Source: Diplonema japonicum
Taxonomy: Eukaryota > Euglenozoa > Diplonemea > Diplonemida > Diplonemidae
Direction of reading: 5' to 3'
Assembly: GCA_964019335.1 (NCBI GenBank)
Contig: OZ025679.1
Coordinates: 372,001 to 436,000 of the forward strand
Length of the DNA stretch: 64,000 bases
Shown here: one piece after another, positions 50,591 to 63,200 of the stretch
How the letters are laid out: every line of letters starts with the position of its first letter
How positions within the stretch are numbered: the first letter of the stretch is position 1
Translations under genes and position numbers: made by a program
Notes under the pieces: model-generated
The model's input: the letters and a program-made list of their open reading frames with translations, nothing else
What the model was told of the DNA's origin: nothing
Databases searched by the model: none

Positions 50591-51379
50591 ATGAACCGGT
50601 TGGTATTGCTGGCAATAATGGCGGAGCTGTGCTCGGCAGGGTCCGTAGGGGAGGTTCTGGAAGGAGTCTGGCAGGTTGCGCAGTGGGACCCGGCACAACT
50701 AAATGAAGAATCGGAAGAGAAGCGCAGCATTGAAGTTACAACAGGCTCCCTTGTTCTGAACAAGACGCAGTACGACTCGGTACTTCTAGGGGGCCTCACT
50801 TTTGGAGAAGAATCGCCTCTCAGAGTAAAAGCAGAATCCGTTCTAAAGAAAGCTAGCCTGGTCTTCACCACCGACTCCACAGAGGCACCATGGCTCGTTC
50901 TTGACATCAGGCCTGAACCTTTCAATTCTTTGAAGCTTTCCGTCACTACCTATACCTCTACCTTCGCAGCGTCTGGGAGGGCGGTTGTCGTTTTCTTTTC
51001 CGACACCTCGTTTTATGTTACACTCTCCCCTGATGAGGGTTCCCTTGGGAAGTCAAGGTCGTTCTGGTTCCGCAGGGAGCCGGAGGCGGATAGCATCATG
51101 GACAACTGGCGTATGTTTTTCTTTTTTTTTTTTTTTGTTTCTTCTCAATTCCTCTACTTAGGCCTGTACCTTTGCGCGGGCCTTGGTTTTATTTTCGCGA
51201 GGTATTTCATGGCATCCATAACTGGGTATGTACTAAGCAGATTGGGGGAAAAAAAGAAAAAAAAAAGGCGTGGGAATGTGAAGCAATGGCAGGCGAGTCG
51301 GGCGTCGGCGCTGAACCAAAGCAAAAAAGCAAGAAAGGTGAGAGACACGATGCTGGAACCGTTGAAGCGAAAGAGCTAA
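50591..51379 (+). CDS. Type I membrane protein with signal peptide, unknown function
   Basis: 231 residues after removing introns 51111-51161 (T-rich) and 51226-51267 (A-rich). The N-terminus MNRLVLLAIMAELCSAGSVG looks like a cleavable signal peptide. A lumenal/extracellular beta-rich domain spans about residues 25-165 (TTGSLVLNKTQYDSVLLGGL; VLDIRPEPFNSLKLSVTTY). Splicing creates the membrane helix RLYLCAGLGFIFARYFMASI (about residues 174-193). The short cytoplasmic tail is basic (RKVRDTMLEPLKRKS). One sequon, NKT, lies in the lumenal part. Overall shape is like ER membrane-complex or cargo-receptor subunits, but I cannot assign a family. Confidence 0.7.
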   Translation: MNRLVLLAIMAELCSAGSVGEVLEGVWQVAQWDPAQLNEESEEKRSIEVTTGSLVLNKTQYDSVLLGGLTFGEESPLRVKAESVLKKASLVFTTDSTEAPWLVLDIRPEPFNSLKLSVTTYTSTFAASGRAVVVFFSDTSFYVTLSPDEGSLGKSRSFWFRREPEADSIMDNWRMFFFFFFFVSSQFLYLGLYLCAGLGFIFARYFMASITGYVLSRLGEKKKKKRRGNVKQWQASRASALNQSKKARKVRDTMLEPLKRKS

Positions 51380-51565
51380 ACAAAAAAAAAAAAAAAAAAA
51401 AGAATGGACGGAAAAAGAAAAAAGAAAAAAAAAAAAAAGATCACCAAGTGTACTTTTCGTATTTAAACCACCCACTTCTCGCGGCAGGGAAAAAAAGAAA
51501 AAAGAAAAAAAAAAAAGGAAAAAAAAAAAAGGAGAGGGGGGAGAACCAAAAAAAGAAAAAAGAAA

Positions 51566-51645
51566 ATGGCGCTCAGACGTTCTGGGTTGACATTGAGCAG
51601 CGGTGGCGGTCTGTCACCGGGACTCGGGCTTTCACAGGGAGTATG

Positions 51646-51686
<41 letters not shown>

Positions 51687-52780
51687 GGGCGACATGAAAA
51701 GGAACAGGGCGTGGTTCTCACCTCGTTTCAAAGCAGAGAACATGGGCAACTCTTCGTCACACAGGGCTGGATACAACACCAAGTGCCCGTGGTCGACGAA
51801 AACGACAATGGCGTACCACATGATGGACCAGCCGGATTGGAAGCTGTGGGGGTACAAGCAACACATCTACATCGAGGACGAGATTCCACAACTCACCGCC
51901 CACTCCCCTATGACCCCACTTCTGTTCAAACAAGCATACGAACAATGGAAAGTAGAGAACAAGGCAGAGGTCGCGCAACACGCGGGAAAATACGCAATCG
52001 TAACAGCAGAAGGGATCGTGAAGACCTACACCCCTAAAGAGATGCAAGCTACTCAAGTAGAACTCACCGCTTCGCAGTGGGTCGACTACATCCAACCAGG
52101 CTACGGAACGGTTGATATTACAGAGGACCTCACCAGATGGAACTCAACACTATTTGAAGACATAGATGAGGTGAAACAATGGTGCAATTTTGAAGAACGG
52201 GATAGTTGGTCAAAAGCACCCTCGACTACCCCTGTGTCCGCACGAATCACGGGAAATCCTGCAGACGCACCACGAGTAGTTAAACAACCCCTTTCACGAG
52301 AAAACGCGCGAGAGAAATGGCTTACATTTACATCCACATACGGATACGGCTCAGAACAGTTCTCTCCCACTCACGCGACAGTGTCTCCTGCAATAAGGGA
52401 TCAGACTTCATATCAAAAGTATCAGCCAAAGGTAATTGGTATGGATCGCACAGCAATTGTGAGGGACTTCATCCCGAATACGAATTACTTCCGACCTGCT
52501 TCGCATCGAAGGGGTACACCGTTCAAATGGGTGAAACAGATCAACAAAAAGGTTGCAACTGTCCACAAAGTCCACCCGTCCGGCCGTGAGGTGTGGCTTG
52601 GCCCCAACAGTTCAACCCTGACGGCTTTGAAACGTCGCGCCATCCACCGACCCGGCGGGGACAAGTTGTTGAATCTTCTTTTCCTCAGTTCTTACGGCCC
52701 TGGTATCTACAACGTCAACAATCAGATGATCCAACAGAACTCGAAGCGATACGTATGGCAAAAAAATGGGGTGGGGGGGA

Positions 52781-52823
<43 letters not shown>

Positions 52824-52860
52824 TTTCCGTGGTTACTCTGCGAAAAAGTTTGCAAAGTAA
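51566..52860 (+). CDS. Probable mitochondrial protein of unknown function
   Basis: 392 residues in three exons. Exon 1 (51566-51640) encodes MALRRSGLTLSSGGGLSPGL, rich in Arg, Ser and Leu without acidic residues, typical of a mitochondrial presequence. Intron 1 (51641-51687) is GTATG plus a (TAA)n microsatellite ending AAG. Exon 2 starts GGDMKRNRAWFSPRF. The mature part is Trp/Tyr/His-rich (MMDQPDWKLWGYKQHIYIED; SQWVDYIQPGYGTVDI; REKWLTFTSTYGYGSEQFSP; KWVKQINKKVATVHKVHPSG). Intron 2 is best placed at 52753-52821 (GTATGG to the end of a long A-run), giving an end GFRGYSAKKFAK; it is a multiple of three, so the frame also reads through. I do not recognise the family. Confidence 0.65.
51647..51686. 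repeat. TAA microsatellite
   Basis: About thirteen TAA units within the first intron of the putative mitochondrial gene. If not spliced it would encode a poly-Asn tract. Confidence 0.9.
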
Positions 52861-53033
52861 AAGATGAGGCAAACAGGATGGTCAATAAGGGGGACTTGAA
52901 AAAAAAAAAGGAAAAAAAAAAGTGTGATTTTTTTTTTCCCCTCTTTTTTTTTTCTCCCTCTGAACAAAATATAAAAAAAAAAGGAGGAAAAATAATGCAA
53001 ATCTAAAAAAAAAAAAAAAAAAAAATAATAATA

Positions 53034-53727
53034 ATGCTGGTACTAAAAGGGTTGATGAGTCCAAGGGGGGAGCGCAATGTAGGGGAGATGTCACCAAGGG
53101 GGAAGAAGACCGAGAAGGCGAAGCTGAACTGGACAAGGGACGAGGACAACAGGGCAAGGGTCTTGAGGGGCAAGAAAGAAGCCCTCGGTGAAGCGGAGAG
53201 AGAAGAACTGGAAAAACTCGAGACAAGAGAAAAGAAATTTTTAGAGCTGGGAATGCAAAATTTCGAGGACACCATCGTAGTGATGGTGGGGGTGAACTCA
53301 GGGGTGCTCCGGGCAAAGACCACCTTCAAAGCCTTTGCTGAAGTAAAGCTCCGAGAGGTCACTGAAACCGGAAAAGTTATAAAAACACACGAAAACCCTC
53401 AAAAATTCGCAACACGCAGTGTGACACCCACCCCAGAGGATGAACTCTCTAACTCGTACCATTGGGACGAAAAGGTTAAACTAGCCATCCCCTCTGCTGA
53501 AAGTGATGCTATCCGTGTTTCTATCTTCTTGAATAAAATATATGGCAAAGACAAAGCTTTCAGCCTTGATATACCTGTTGCTGATATTCGCCCTGAGGTG
53601 TGGGGAAAAAAAAAAAAAAAAAAAAAAAATGCAGCTCCGTGTTCCTGGTGATGATTTTTCACGCACCTTTAGTGCCACCCGAGGCCCTGGAAAAGGGGAA
53701 GTCAGCCTTACTTTCAGACTTGTTTGA
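53034..53727 (+). CDS. C2-like domain protein
   Basis: 218 residues after removing intron 53598-53634. The N-terminal 80 residues are charged and helical (EREELEKLETREKKFLELGM). From about residue 80, alternating strands resemble a C2 fold: DTIVVMVGVNSGVLRAKTTF, HWDEKVKLAIPSAESDAIRV, SIFLNKIYGKDKAFSLDIPV with ADIRPE, and after splicing GKGEVSLTFRLV, the typical last strand of a C2 domain. Acidic calcium-binding loops are not obvious, so phospholipid or protein binding without Ca2+ is more likely. The start is the first ATG after an A-run and AATAATA. Confidence 0.65.
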
Positions 53728-54034
53728 AGAGATGGAGGAGAAAAAAAAAAAAAAAGAAGAAGAAGAAAAAAAAAGAGAAAGAACACTTTTTTTTGCTTTC
53801 TATTCTTTTTTTTTTTGTTTCTCTTAAAAAAAAGAAAAAGAAAAAAATAAATAAAGTAGAGTGATTTTCTACCCCCCTAAAAAAAAAGAAGAAGAAAAAA
53901 AAAGTAAAGAGAACTCTAAGAGATGGCACCGCGCACCTCTCACCACCTATTTTTTCATAGTAGTGACGGAACTACTTTATTAATTTCCATACAGATTTCT
54001 TTTTTTTTTTTCTTGGTAGCATTTAACAAACAGC
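53728..54034. other. Intergenic A/T-run spacer
   Basis: Runs of A and T with AGA/GAA repeats. The T-run at 54000-54011 followed by TTGGTAG could be an acceptor tract for the following small gene. Confidence 0.45.
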
Positions 54035-54870
54035 ATGGGTATTGGATTCGATTACGTAAGCAACCCCTACAGCTCCTTTTGCCTGGGGTGTGCGGCTGAT
54101 GCCCTTCTTACTCTCGTTGTTTGGCGCTGGCTCCTTCCACTACATAAATACGAGTATTTTTTTTTTCTCCTCAATTTCATTTTTTTTTCTTTTTTTCCCC
54201 CCCTTGTTTTAGGCCTTCTGTGATTTTAATCGAGCGAACTGCACAAAGCCTTTCCCACCCCCCCCCTTTTTTTCTTCTTTTTTATCTCCATTTCTTTGGA
54301 AAGACTTTCTTTTTTTTTTTTCTTCGATTTCTAGTCAGAACAGGAGGGGTGGGGAGGGGGCAAAACAAAGAAATGAAAAAGGGAATTCTTTTTTTATTCA
54401 GGCGTCCTGTCACATACCGCAGGTACCCTTAAATGTCTCTTTTTTTTTTTTTTTTTTTTTTTAATGCACCAATCCATGCTACGAAGACACGCCGAGCCAA
54501 AAAAAAAAAAAAAAAAAAAAGAATGCTGCATCTGCAGCAATCTCCAATTGTGCTCTAGTCTTGTTCATGCACGAAAAACGCACGAAAAAGAAAATAAAAT
54601 AATAATAAGGAAAAGAAAAAAGAAAAAAGAAAAAGAAAAAAAAACGATCGTTTTTTTTTTTTTTTTTATTATTATTATTGTTCTTCCCTTGTTTATCCCT
54701 TTGAAATATCAGAGAAAACCCATCAAATAACCAAACTCCCTAGGTACTTGTACAACGTGATAGAGTTCGTTTCAAGGATGCAAAAAGAAAGGAAAAGAAG
54801 GGAAGGCCTCTTTTCTTTTTGTCAAGAAAGCGAGCAACGAAGTGCTTGGAGCTATTTTTTTCTTTTTAAA
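54035..54870 (+). CDS. Tentative small multi-exon gene, 3' end unresolved
   Basis: ATG 54035 opens MGIGFDYVSNPYSSFCLGCA then ADALLTLVVWRWLLPLHKYE, a plausible membrane helix followed by a charged turn, ending at a GTATTT donor (54153). Joining the CAG at 54399-54401 to a short exon (54402-54422, RPVTYR) and then the TAG at 54741-54743 to YLYNVIEFVSRMQKERKRRE keeps one frame and yields a sensible basic amphipathic tail. Other combinations are possible, including a different downstream frame ending at 54867. The first exon is the part I trust. Family unknown; the end coordinate is nominal. Confidence 0.35.
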
Positions 54871-55317
54871 AAAAAAAAAAAAAGAAAGTTCACATAAATG
54901 CACGGTGCACCCGAGAGTATGAGTGCAAAAGAATGAGAAAAAAAAAAAAAAGAGGGATGATAAAATCTGGTCTTTTTAAGGGTTAACAAAGTACTGCTCG
55001 GTTTCTTTGAGAAACAAAAAAAAAAAAAGATAAAAAAAAATAAAAAAAAATTTAAATAACATAATAACAAAAAGAAAAAACCCCCCTCTGACACTCAAGG
55101 GCGAGATGTTTGTGTGATTACACCATCCGCACCCCCATGGGGAATTTCTCTTTTTTTTTCTTTCTTTTTTTTTTTTTTTTTTACCCCCTTCATTTTCTCG
55201 ACTTTTCTTCATTTTTCAGTACGATTTTTTTTTCCCCCTTTTTTTTTTCCCCCCCTCCCCACAAAAAAAAACGACAACAACAAAAAAAAAAGGGAGGGAG
55301 GCAGGGGGGGGGGAAAA
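54871..55317. other. Intergenic A/T-run spacer
   Basis: A-runs and T-runs with short mixed sequence. The T/C tract at 55149-55258 precedes the next gene. No supported frame. Confidence 0.5.
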
Positions 55318-56469
55318 ATGTTGGATGTTGTGGATTCCTTGGAAGGAAAGGGCGCCTCCTCCTTCCTCGGCTTCACCCCTATCAAAACAGCAGTTGTTGA
55401 CGAAAAGAACAAAGTGACGGACGAGGTACCATCCCCACACATTTCAGGCTGCGGCCATGGTTTGCTAGTGTCGACCTATTTCCTGTTGCTAGCGGGATAC
55501 CTAGCTTATGCGATCCACTCGTATGTGACCCGTCCGGAGGTGGAGACTTACTCACAACAGCCATCTTACCTGTACCCTGCACCGGTTGCAACAATTCGAC
55601 TGCAGTGTTTTACAAACCCGCACTGCGGCACCATCACGCTTACAAGGAACTATTCGACCGCAAAGGAGTCGCATTGCAAGAATCGTGCCTTTGCGGTACA
55701 GGACGAAACTAACCGAACCCTCAACAACCCCTTCGAGACGGAGCTGTGCTATGCGGAGGAGAACTCCGTGTTCAGCGTCAACACAGGCGAGCTTCTGTCA
55801 ACCCCCGGGACCGTGCTTGACTTTTCAGGCATTTCAACAGGCATTACCAGCTCACCACCTGCCTACGCTGCCGTTTCCATTGAAATCGGAAACATGAAAA
55901 AGCTAGTCACCATGGATCCCTGGCAGGTCAAGAGTTTCTACATTGGCATGTCGGTGACACAAAAGGACGGGGAGACAAGCATTGCGTACTATGCACAGAA
56001 TCTTCAGTATGACGGAAAGCGGCCTACAAACAGGGCAACTTACATAATCCGTTTAGCACAGTTTGCAAATGTCTACGAGGTCACGCGTCCTGGGTCTTGG
56101 TTGGACATCCTTGCCCAACTTGGCGGTGCTGCCACTCTTGTCGCTGCTGTTTTGTTGATCTCGGAGCCTGTGGTGACGAAGGTATTCCCGGGAGGGGAAT
56201 CCAGGTTGATGAGAGGGAGGATGGCGCCTACGCGTGGGTCGCGTTTTCAGCCTCTTTCTTCGGACGCGGAACCTAAGAGTGTGCAGTCGAACCCCCTTCC
56301 TCCTCTGACAAGGAGCCACAGCAAGGGCGATGCTGTACAAGTTCTTTACAACGACACGTGGCACCCTGCCACTGTCACAGCCTCGAAGGGGGAGACGCTG
56401 GACGTTACTTGGGATGACGGTACGGTGAGCCGCGGGGTACCCTCCACCGCTATTAAAAAGGATTTTTGA
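55318..56469 (+). CDS. Two-span membrane protein with a Tudor/SH3-like cytoplasmic tail
   Basis: 383 residues from the ATG after GGGAAAAATG. A first membrane helix (GLLVSTYFLLLAGYLAYAI, about residues 48-66) and a second (ILAQLGGAATLVAAVLLISE, about residues 263-282) enclose a ~195-residue Cys-containing ectodomain (IRLQCFTNPHCGTITLTRNY; SHCKNRAF) with NYS and NRT sequons. The cytoplasmic tail ends in a compact module, KGDAVQVLYNDTWHPATVTA then LDVTWDDGTVSRGVPSTAIK, like Tudor/Agenet/SH3 barrels that read a peptide or tune binding. The two-span topology with a large ectodomain resembles trimeric P2X/ASIC-type channels in outline only. I see no motif that proves it, and function is unknown. 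Confidence 0.7.
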   Translation: MLDVVDSLEGKGASSFLGFTPIKTAVVDEKNKVTDEVPSPHISGCGHGLLVSTYFLLLAGYLAYAIHSYVTRPEVETYSQQPSYLYPAPVATIRLQCFTNPHCGTITLTRNYSTAKESHCKNRAFAVQDETNRTLNNPFETELCYAEENSVFSVNTGELLSTPGTVLDFSGISTGITSSPPAYAAVSIEIGNMKKLVTMDPWQVKSFYIGMSVTQKDGETSIAYYAQNLQYDGKRPTNRATYIIRLAQFANVYEVTRPGSWLDILAQLGGAATLVAAVLLISEPVVTKVFPGGESRLMRGRMAPTRGSRFQPLSSDAEPKSVQSNPLPPLTRSHSKGDAVQVLYNDTWHPATVTASKGETLDVTWDDGTVSRGVPSTAIKKDF

Positions 56470-57269
56470 ATTGAAAAAAAAAAAAAAAAAAAAAACGAGA
56501 AAGAAAGTTTTTACAATTTTTTAGGTTTGGTTAGTGGGGTGCGATAACTGATATGAAAATTATTTTATTTTATTGGGGAGGAAGCTCTCCTTTGATCAGC
56601 TATTTGCTACCCCCACCTTTTTTTTTTTTTTTTTTTTCTTGAGGACGGGGGGAGGCGACACACAGCTCTGGAAGGAAAGGTCTGTTTTTTTCTTCACCAC
56701 AATGCCCCAATTTGGCTTTTAAGTCGTATTTACGACTCTCGGGTTAAATAGGGGTCGTCACGTTGCTGTGGTTAGTCATAGATAACCCCCTCTCACACCC
56801 TTACCCTTCTCCCTTTCTTTTTCATTACGTGAGACTTTTTTTTTTTTTCCTCCCTTTCTTTTTTAAAAAGCGTCACATAGCAGCGGTAGTTTTTATTGGG
56901 TAAACAAGAAAGAAAAGAAAAAAAGGAGAAAAAGAAAACAATAATTGTAAATGTAAACTTCCTTCTTGTTGCTTTTTTCTTGTAGCTTGTCAACACCCCC
57001 CTCGAAACATACGCTCACTTTTTTTTTGTTCGTTTCACCACCAAAAAAAAAAAGTCGAAATTTCTTAACACTCAAAAATGGGGTTTGGGGTTCTATGGGG
57101 GTGCGCAGACGCTTTCTATTTCTTTCTTTTCGGCTCTCTGTATTCGATTCCACTCCCCCAGTCTTTCGTTCCAATTCGAAAACTTTTTATTTTTCTCTCT
57201 CCTTCTTCTCTATTTTGTTCCACACTCATCTCAGGAAAAAAAAAAGAAAATAAAAAAGGGGGTATATAA
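56470..57269. other. Intergenic spacer
   Basis: About 800 bases with A/T runs and mixed sequence. A short AAGTCGTATTTACGACT palindrome lies near 56721-56737. Pyrimidine-rich stretches at 57110-57230 precede the ATG of the large gene. No supported coding frame. Confidence 0.5.
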
Positions 57270-60200
57270 ATGGAAGCAGGCGGCGAACAAACGGAAGGCA
57301 CAGATGTCGCGGAACAGGAGGAGGAAGAAGAGGTTAAGATCAACCCGTTTATAATCCCAAACGATTTTACCTTCAGCACGTACCTGATCGAGACAGAGAC
57401 GTCGGCAACTGTGGACACCGCAGAGATTGGGGAGAGGCTGGGAGCGGGCAATGAAGATTGTGTAGTGGTTCTAAGAAGACAGGAGGTGTGCGAGTGGTTC
57501 GCAGAACTTCCTGCAGAAGACAACCCCCCTGAAGAGTCCGCAGCTATGAAGGCACTTCTGCAGAAGGACAGCGAGCCGACAGAGACGCTTCTCGCCCTTG
57601 CCTACCACTACAAGATTGCCTCCTTAGGGATATCGGAGGTCATGGACTTGGAGGCGCAGGCCGCACGGCGTGTTGCGCAGGCGAAAGAGAACGAAGAGCA
57701 CCACCTCCGCCTCATCGAGGCAGGCGAGACACCTGAAGAAGAACCCAGCAACGCCGAGCAGGAACCAATTGCGGATCTCCGTGAGAAGTTAAACTTCATC
57801 ATTTTCCAATCCTACCCTGCCTCTCTTGATGAGCTCTCTACTTTGCAGAGCCTGTCATGGGCCCCCCCTGCACATAAGGACGCTCGGACCATCTCCCTTG
57901 ACACAGTCCTCGTTGTTAACAGCAAACATCCTTTTAAAAGGGCTCCTGAAGCGGGCGACAAAGCAGCGAAACCAGATCCTAAAAAAGCGAAGGCCGGGAA
58001 GGGAAAGGGGAAGGAAGCCGAGGGCACCGAGAGCAAGCCGCCACTCCTCCCGCAGCTCGTGGCCGAGCTGGCTGCGCTGCACTCTGCGAACAAGCAGACC
58101 CCGCTGCGTGACGTCCACATCCACACCTTCACGCTGCAGAACACGTGGTTCGGCACAGCACTGTCGGAGACAGAAGACGAGGTGTACGAAAGATTGCTTA
58201 CGAACATCGGCACACTAGACACACACCGGCGCGCCTTTTCCCAATGGTGCATCGGGAAGCACGGTCGCGAGCTGTCGATCCCCTTGCTAGCCGACATGGA
58301 GCCGCCCGCGCCACCACCTCTACCCCCCACTCCGGTCCCAGTTGTTGAGCCTACAAAAGGCAAGCCTTCATCAGGCAAAAAAGGTAAAGAAGAAGAGCCT
58401 CCACCACAACCACCCCTCGAAGAAAAAGAGCCTTCCGAGGTGGCCCCGCCTGTCGACCCCGCCATGCTGCCCTGCCACAGACGGTACTACGACACCCTTG
58501 CAAAGAAGATGAAGCACCAGACAGTGTCGTTGCCTGGCATGGTGTCCTGCATGGTGGAGCAGATTGTAAGGAACGAGGAGTGCAGAAGAATGCTGAACAA
58601 GCAGAGGGACGCTAAGCCTGCGAACTTCGACATCGAAGAAGCAGCAGATGGCGACGAGACGGAACAGGCGAGCGAGCACAAAGACTCTGCTGTGACAGAG
58701 CATGACGTTGAAACGGTGCAAGAGAGCCAGCAGAAGGCCCCATATGAGGACAGCCTGCTGGACTACATCGATTATGTGTTGGATATTGTAGACGGGGACA
58801 AGGTGATCGCGGCAAAAAAAGCAGAGAAAGGAGAGAAAGACAGGAAGCTAATGGAGGAGCTGCAAGAAGAGAACCCACGCCAGCTGAGCAATGTGCTGAC
58901 GAGCAACAACGTTGCACGGAAGCTGTTCAAGGCTGGGCAGGTGGTTGAGGTGACAATAGGGAGTCTTGAGGGGTACGTCGGCAGCGTGACAGGGCATGCT
59001 AGAGGACGTATTGGAGTGCAGTTCTCTGACGGAAAGCGGGCAGGAGTGCTCCCAACGCACCTGAAGCTAGTCGTGAAGAAAGAAGAGGAGGGCGTTGTGA
59101 AGTACGGAGACGTGATCACCCTGCACAATGTAGGCACAGCCTGCCACGTGAGGGACAGGGACACCTTGTCACTGGAACAAGAAGCTCTCGAACTCATCTC
59201 TGAACTACTGGTCCCTTCCTTCGAAGGCAGCAATGAAGTTGACACGTCGGGGCTCCCACCACTGCCAGCCTCGATGCTCAATAGCGATCCCACCACCCTC
59301 CTCTCCGAAGAGCAAGTCAGCAGATCCCTGGTGCTAATCGCCTTGGAAGGTCTTTTCCACCAGCGGCCTCTCCCACAGGACACCAAGACCGCCGACGAGA
59401 ACCCCGAGGAAGAAGAACCAGAAGAGGTGAAGCAAAAGAAGGCGAGTTTCGCGAACCACATCTATGAAGAAGAGCTTGACAGATCCGTGCTTCTGCAGTA
59501 TCTGTGCAAGGAGAAGTACAGTGGGAAGGACATGCTCAGTGGGTGGTACGACGAAGAGCGGGGACAGGGCCTCATCGTCAACTACCACAGGTACGGCCCG
59601 GACAGGTACAAGTGGGTGGCGTATCAGAACGAGTTCACGGGGAAGGTGTACTTCAACACATGGCTTTCATGGGTAAAGGAGATCATGGAGTTCGAGAGAG
59701 TGCCGACGGTGTACGTGAGGGAGCCTTCCGAGCACGAGGAGGAAGAGGAAGAAGAAGAAATACACGAGGAAGAACACGAACAGAAAGAAGCGGAACCCGT
59801 AGCGGAGGAGCCGGCAGAAGTTGTTTCGGAGCAGCCTGTGGTCGGGTACGAGCCGCCTGTTGACCACAACGCTGAGATGAGGAGGCGCGCACGTATCATG
59901 AGGCTGAAACGGTTTGTGGAAGACGGGTCTGCGCAGCATCTGTACTCCGAGAACCTCACTTCCATCTCCGAGGAAGTGACAAGGTTGTACCCCAGCGACG
60001 GTGCTGTCATCCACGTGGCGCATCTGACTGGTAACACCGACAGCCACCAGACCACTGTGCACCTAGACGACGTCCTCGCCAGCCTCAAGGTCAGCTCGTC
60101 CACTGCAACGGTGCCAGACCCCGCTCTTGAGCCCACCCAGAACCTTGAGGCAGAACCTGTGGAAGGGGATGACCCCCCCGAGCAGGAGGAAAAGGAACCC

Positions 60201-63200
60201 CTTGCACCCACCTCTGCTGTCAACCCCATCTCGTTCACCGCATCCTTTCCCGACACCACCACCTTGAACGTCAGCAGTAAGGTAGACAAGGGGCAGCTCA
60301 AGACATTCACTGAGTACTGCACGATGAGCGGCCTGCACATCTGCCTGCACCCCAACGGGGACATAGAACTCACGAGTGAGTCGCACATCGATGTGCCCTT
60401 ACAGGCACCCTTTGAGGGCGCAGTCGAGGTGCAGGAGATTAAAGTCAACGAGAAGGTCATAGAGCCTATCCCAGAAAAAATGGGAGATCAGGGAAAACAC
60501 CGAAAAGAAACTGTTAGAGTGTTTGATGCAAGGGAGGGTAAGGTGCTGAGCTTGTTGCTGAAGGAGGTGAGTCGGAAGGTTGTGGGTGCGTCTGTGGTGC
60601 GGACCATGGAGGACGGGACGGTGTCGACGCTGATGCCCGATGGGAGCGTGGCCTCGGTGTACCATGGGTGCTGGCTGGTTACGAACGGGTCATCAATGAG
60701 CGTGCTGCGTCATGGTCGGGATGCACCTGAGAAGGTGTGTGACATGCTGACGTCTTCCAACAGGGACAGCGAGTCTAAGGCAATGATCACCACACGTGAG
60801 GACCTAACGATGATCGTCACCTACGATCTTGATGACGGCGCTACGCTTGTAGCACACACGGACGGCACGTCCATCTGGACCAGGCAGGCCCTCGTTGTCA
60901 CAGGTGTCCCCCTTGAAGGCGTCTACAAAGCCGCAGGCTTCCACAATGGGCACCCTTCATACACCAGCAGCGCAGGTTCCCTCACCTACACCGAGCATGG
61001 CTGGGCCTTCTCTGACGGCACCACCGCCGATTCCCTTGAAACTTGTCTCACATCAGTCGCGCAATGGTTCAAAGACAGTGCCATGCAGCACGACCTCAAG
61101 CTGTCCCTCACCAAGCAGTGCCGCATTGAGAGAGACTCGTTCCCAAGCATCGAGGTCTGTGAGGGGCCCAGCAAGAAGCAGATTTACACGAACGACCGTA
61201 CCATTATCCAGTGGAACGGCGCAGATGGGATGGTAGAGCTGCACAAAGCCGACTACAACGCCATCAAGGTCAGCCTCACCAGCCAAGTGGTGACCTTCCA
61301 TCCCGCTTCCCTTCAAGAAGGCACGAGAGAGAGCGAGTCGGAGGGTGTATACTACTTTAACATGCTGACTGGTGCCACAAGGGTGTGTGACTCTGATTTC
61401 ACGACTTACGAGGTGAGCTCCAGGGGGAGGTCGAGGGTGACACCCTACGACGCGATGGGCGAGAACCACCCAGACACGGAAGCGGAAAAGGTAATGACGA
61501 TGGACCCCCCTGTGTGTAGGGTGTTCTACAACCTTGCAGGCGGTACAGTGACAGAGTTCAGTGAAGAGGCACCCGACACCATCACTATAGTACCGAAGCA
61601 GCATCGTGACGGGCTAGTCGAAGGCGGGCTGAAGGAAGCACATGTGACACACCCGCCGACCCTGTACCTCGTCGACCTGCGGAAAGGGACCGCAAAGAGG
61701 TACCTGTCGCCGGAGGACGTGGTGCGGCACTTCAGGCTCATCAGCGACGACAAGGAATGCTCCGAGATCACCTCGCACGCTGTTCCCGGTGACGACGGGA
61801 CAGAGGAAGTGCTGCTGACGCAGATGTACACCACTGAGCCTGACATGAGGCTCACTGAGAAGCTGATCCCCAGAATTGTCCTGGAGACCCAGGACAGGGC
61901 CAAAAAATCCAGATTAGGAATCCCGTCGCAAGGCAGGGTGTCGTTGTTCAACCAGGTCACCACGGACCTTGCTCCAGTGAAGGATGTTCGCGAGTCTGTG
62001 ACGGTGAAACGGAGGTTGTTGAAGGGCACAGAAGTAGGAGAGATGGAACTGTTGCTGCTGAAGCACAACATTAAAAAACTTCGAGATGACAGCAAAACAC
62101 GCGAGGAGCACACAGGGCTGTTGCGGGTGGTGGACGAGCAGACCCCTGATGAGGCACGTGACGAGGAGGAAGTGTGTGCTAAGCTGCAGGAGGTGATCAC
62201 ACGAAGAGAGGAAGAGCACCGCAGGACGGTCAACCTCCATTCAAAGCACAAGGAAGAAGAGCAGCGACTCAGGGGCGAGGAGCTCTCCTTTTGGCACACC
62301 GAAGAGGGATTGGAGGCGGCTGCGAAATGCCTCACGGAAAACGAAAAATACAAACAGGCGGAGAAGGTCCTTGTTCCACAACCGCCACCTGCTGAAGACA
62401 AGCAAGATGCCTCCCCGCATAGCACAGCGGTGGTCAGGGAGCACACTCCAGAGCCCCCACCACGTGACTACCACCTCGACCTCAGCAAGCTGGAGCCCAT
62501 CGTGCAAGCTGGGCCGCACAAGAAGTCGCTCGACGCCGCCAAAACGCTCCTCAAGCAGAAGAAGCCTTCCAACACAGTGCGTTCTGTCTTCGAGGCACTC
62601 TGCATCCTGCTAGGTGAGATCCCAACTTGGGAGAAGGCACTGCACCTCTCCACGACGTCGAACTTCTACTCAAGAATCTTGCATGTTGCAGAGAACCGAG
62701 ACAGGGTATGCAACTGATAAATTCAACAACAAAAAGAAAAAAAAAAACAGATGCCCGACACTATGTTGCCTGCACTGCTGTCGTACATCCCGTTGCTACA
62801 GCCGGAGAGAATCGCTGACAGCATGTGGGAGCTGGCGGCGTTGTCGAACTGGGTGCTGAGCTGCATTATGTATTTGAAGGTTTTGAAGGATGCTGGCGGC
62901 CCTGAGGAGCTAGGGCGGGGGACAGCCGACGAGGAAAGCACAGCAATGGTGACACGTGCCCCTGAGAAAGGGGCCATCCGGGACATATACGGAAATGTGA
63001 GAAACGAGGACATGATGATCAAGAGCTTGAGAAAAGGCGGTGCGTACTCCGATCCGAACAGCGGGTACCTGAGCAGGGAGCAAGGCGTAGCACGGAGGGT
63101 GAAAGTCTGCGGGAACAAAGACCAGCACAAAAGGGTGATCAAAGACACATTGAGGGGGACTAAGGTGGTTTTAGATCCGTTAGACGCCAGCTGTCAAACC

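Noticed and set aside
58772-59461. Long - strand frames under the SPAG17-like gene (several between 57.6 and 62.4 kb)
   Set aside because: Shadows of a strongly biased + strand coding sequence; Ser/Cys/Thr-rich translations without conserved motifs.
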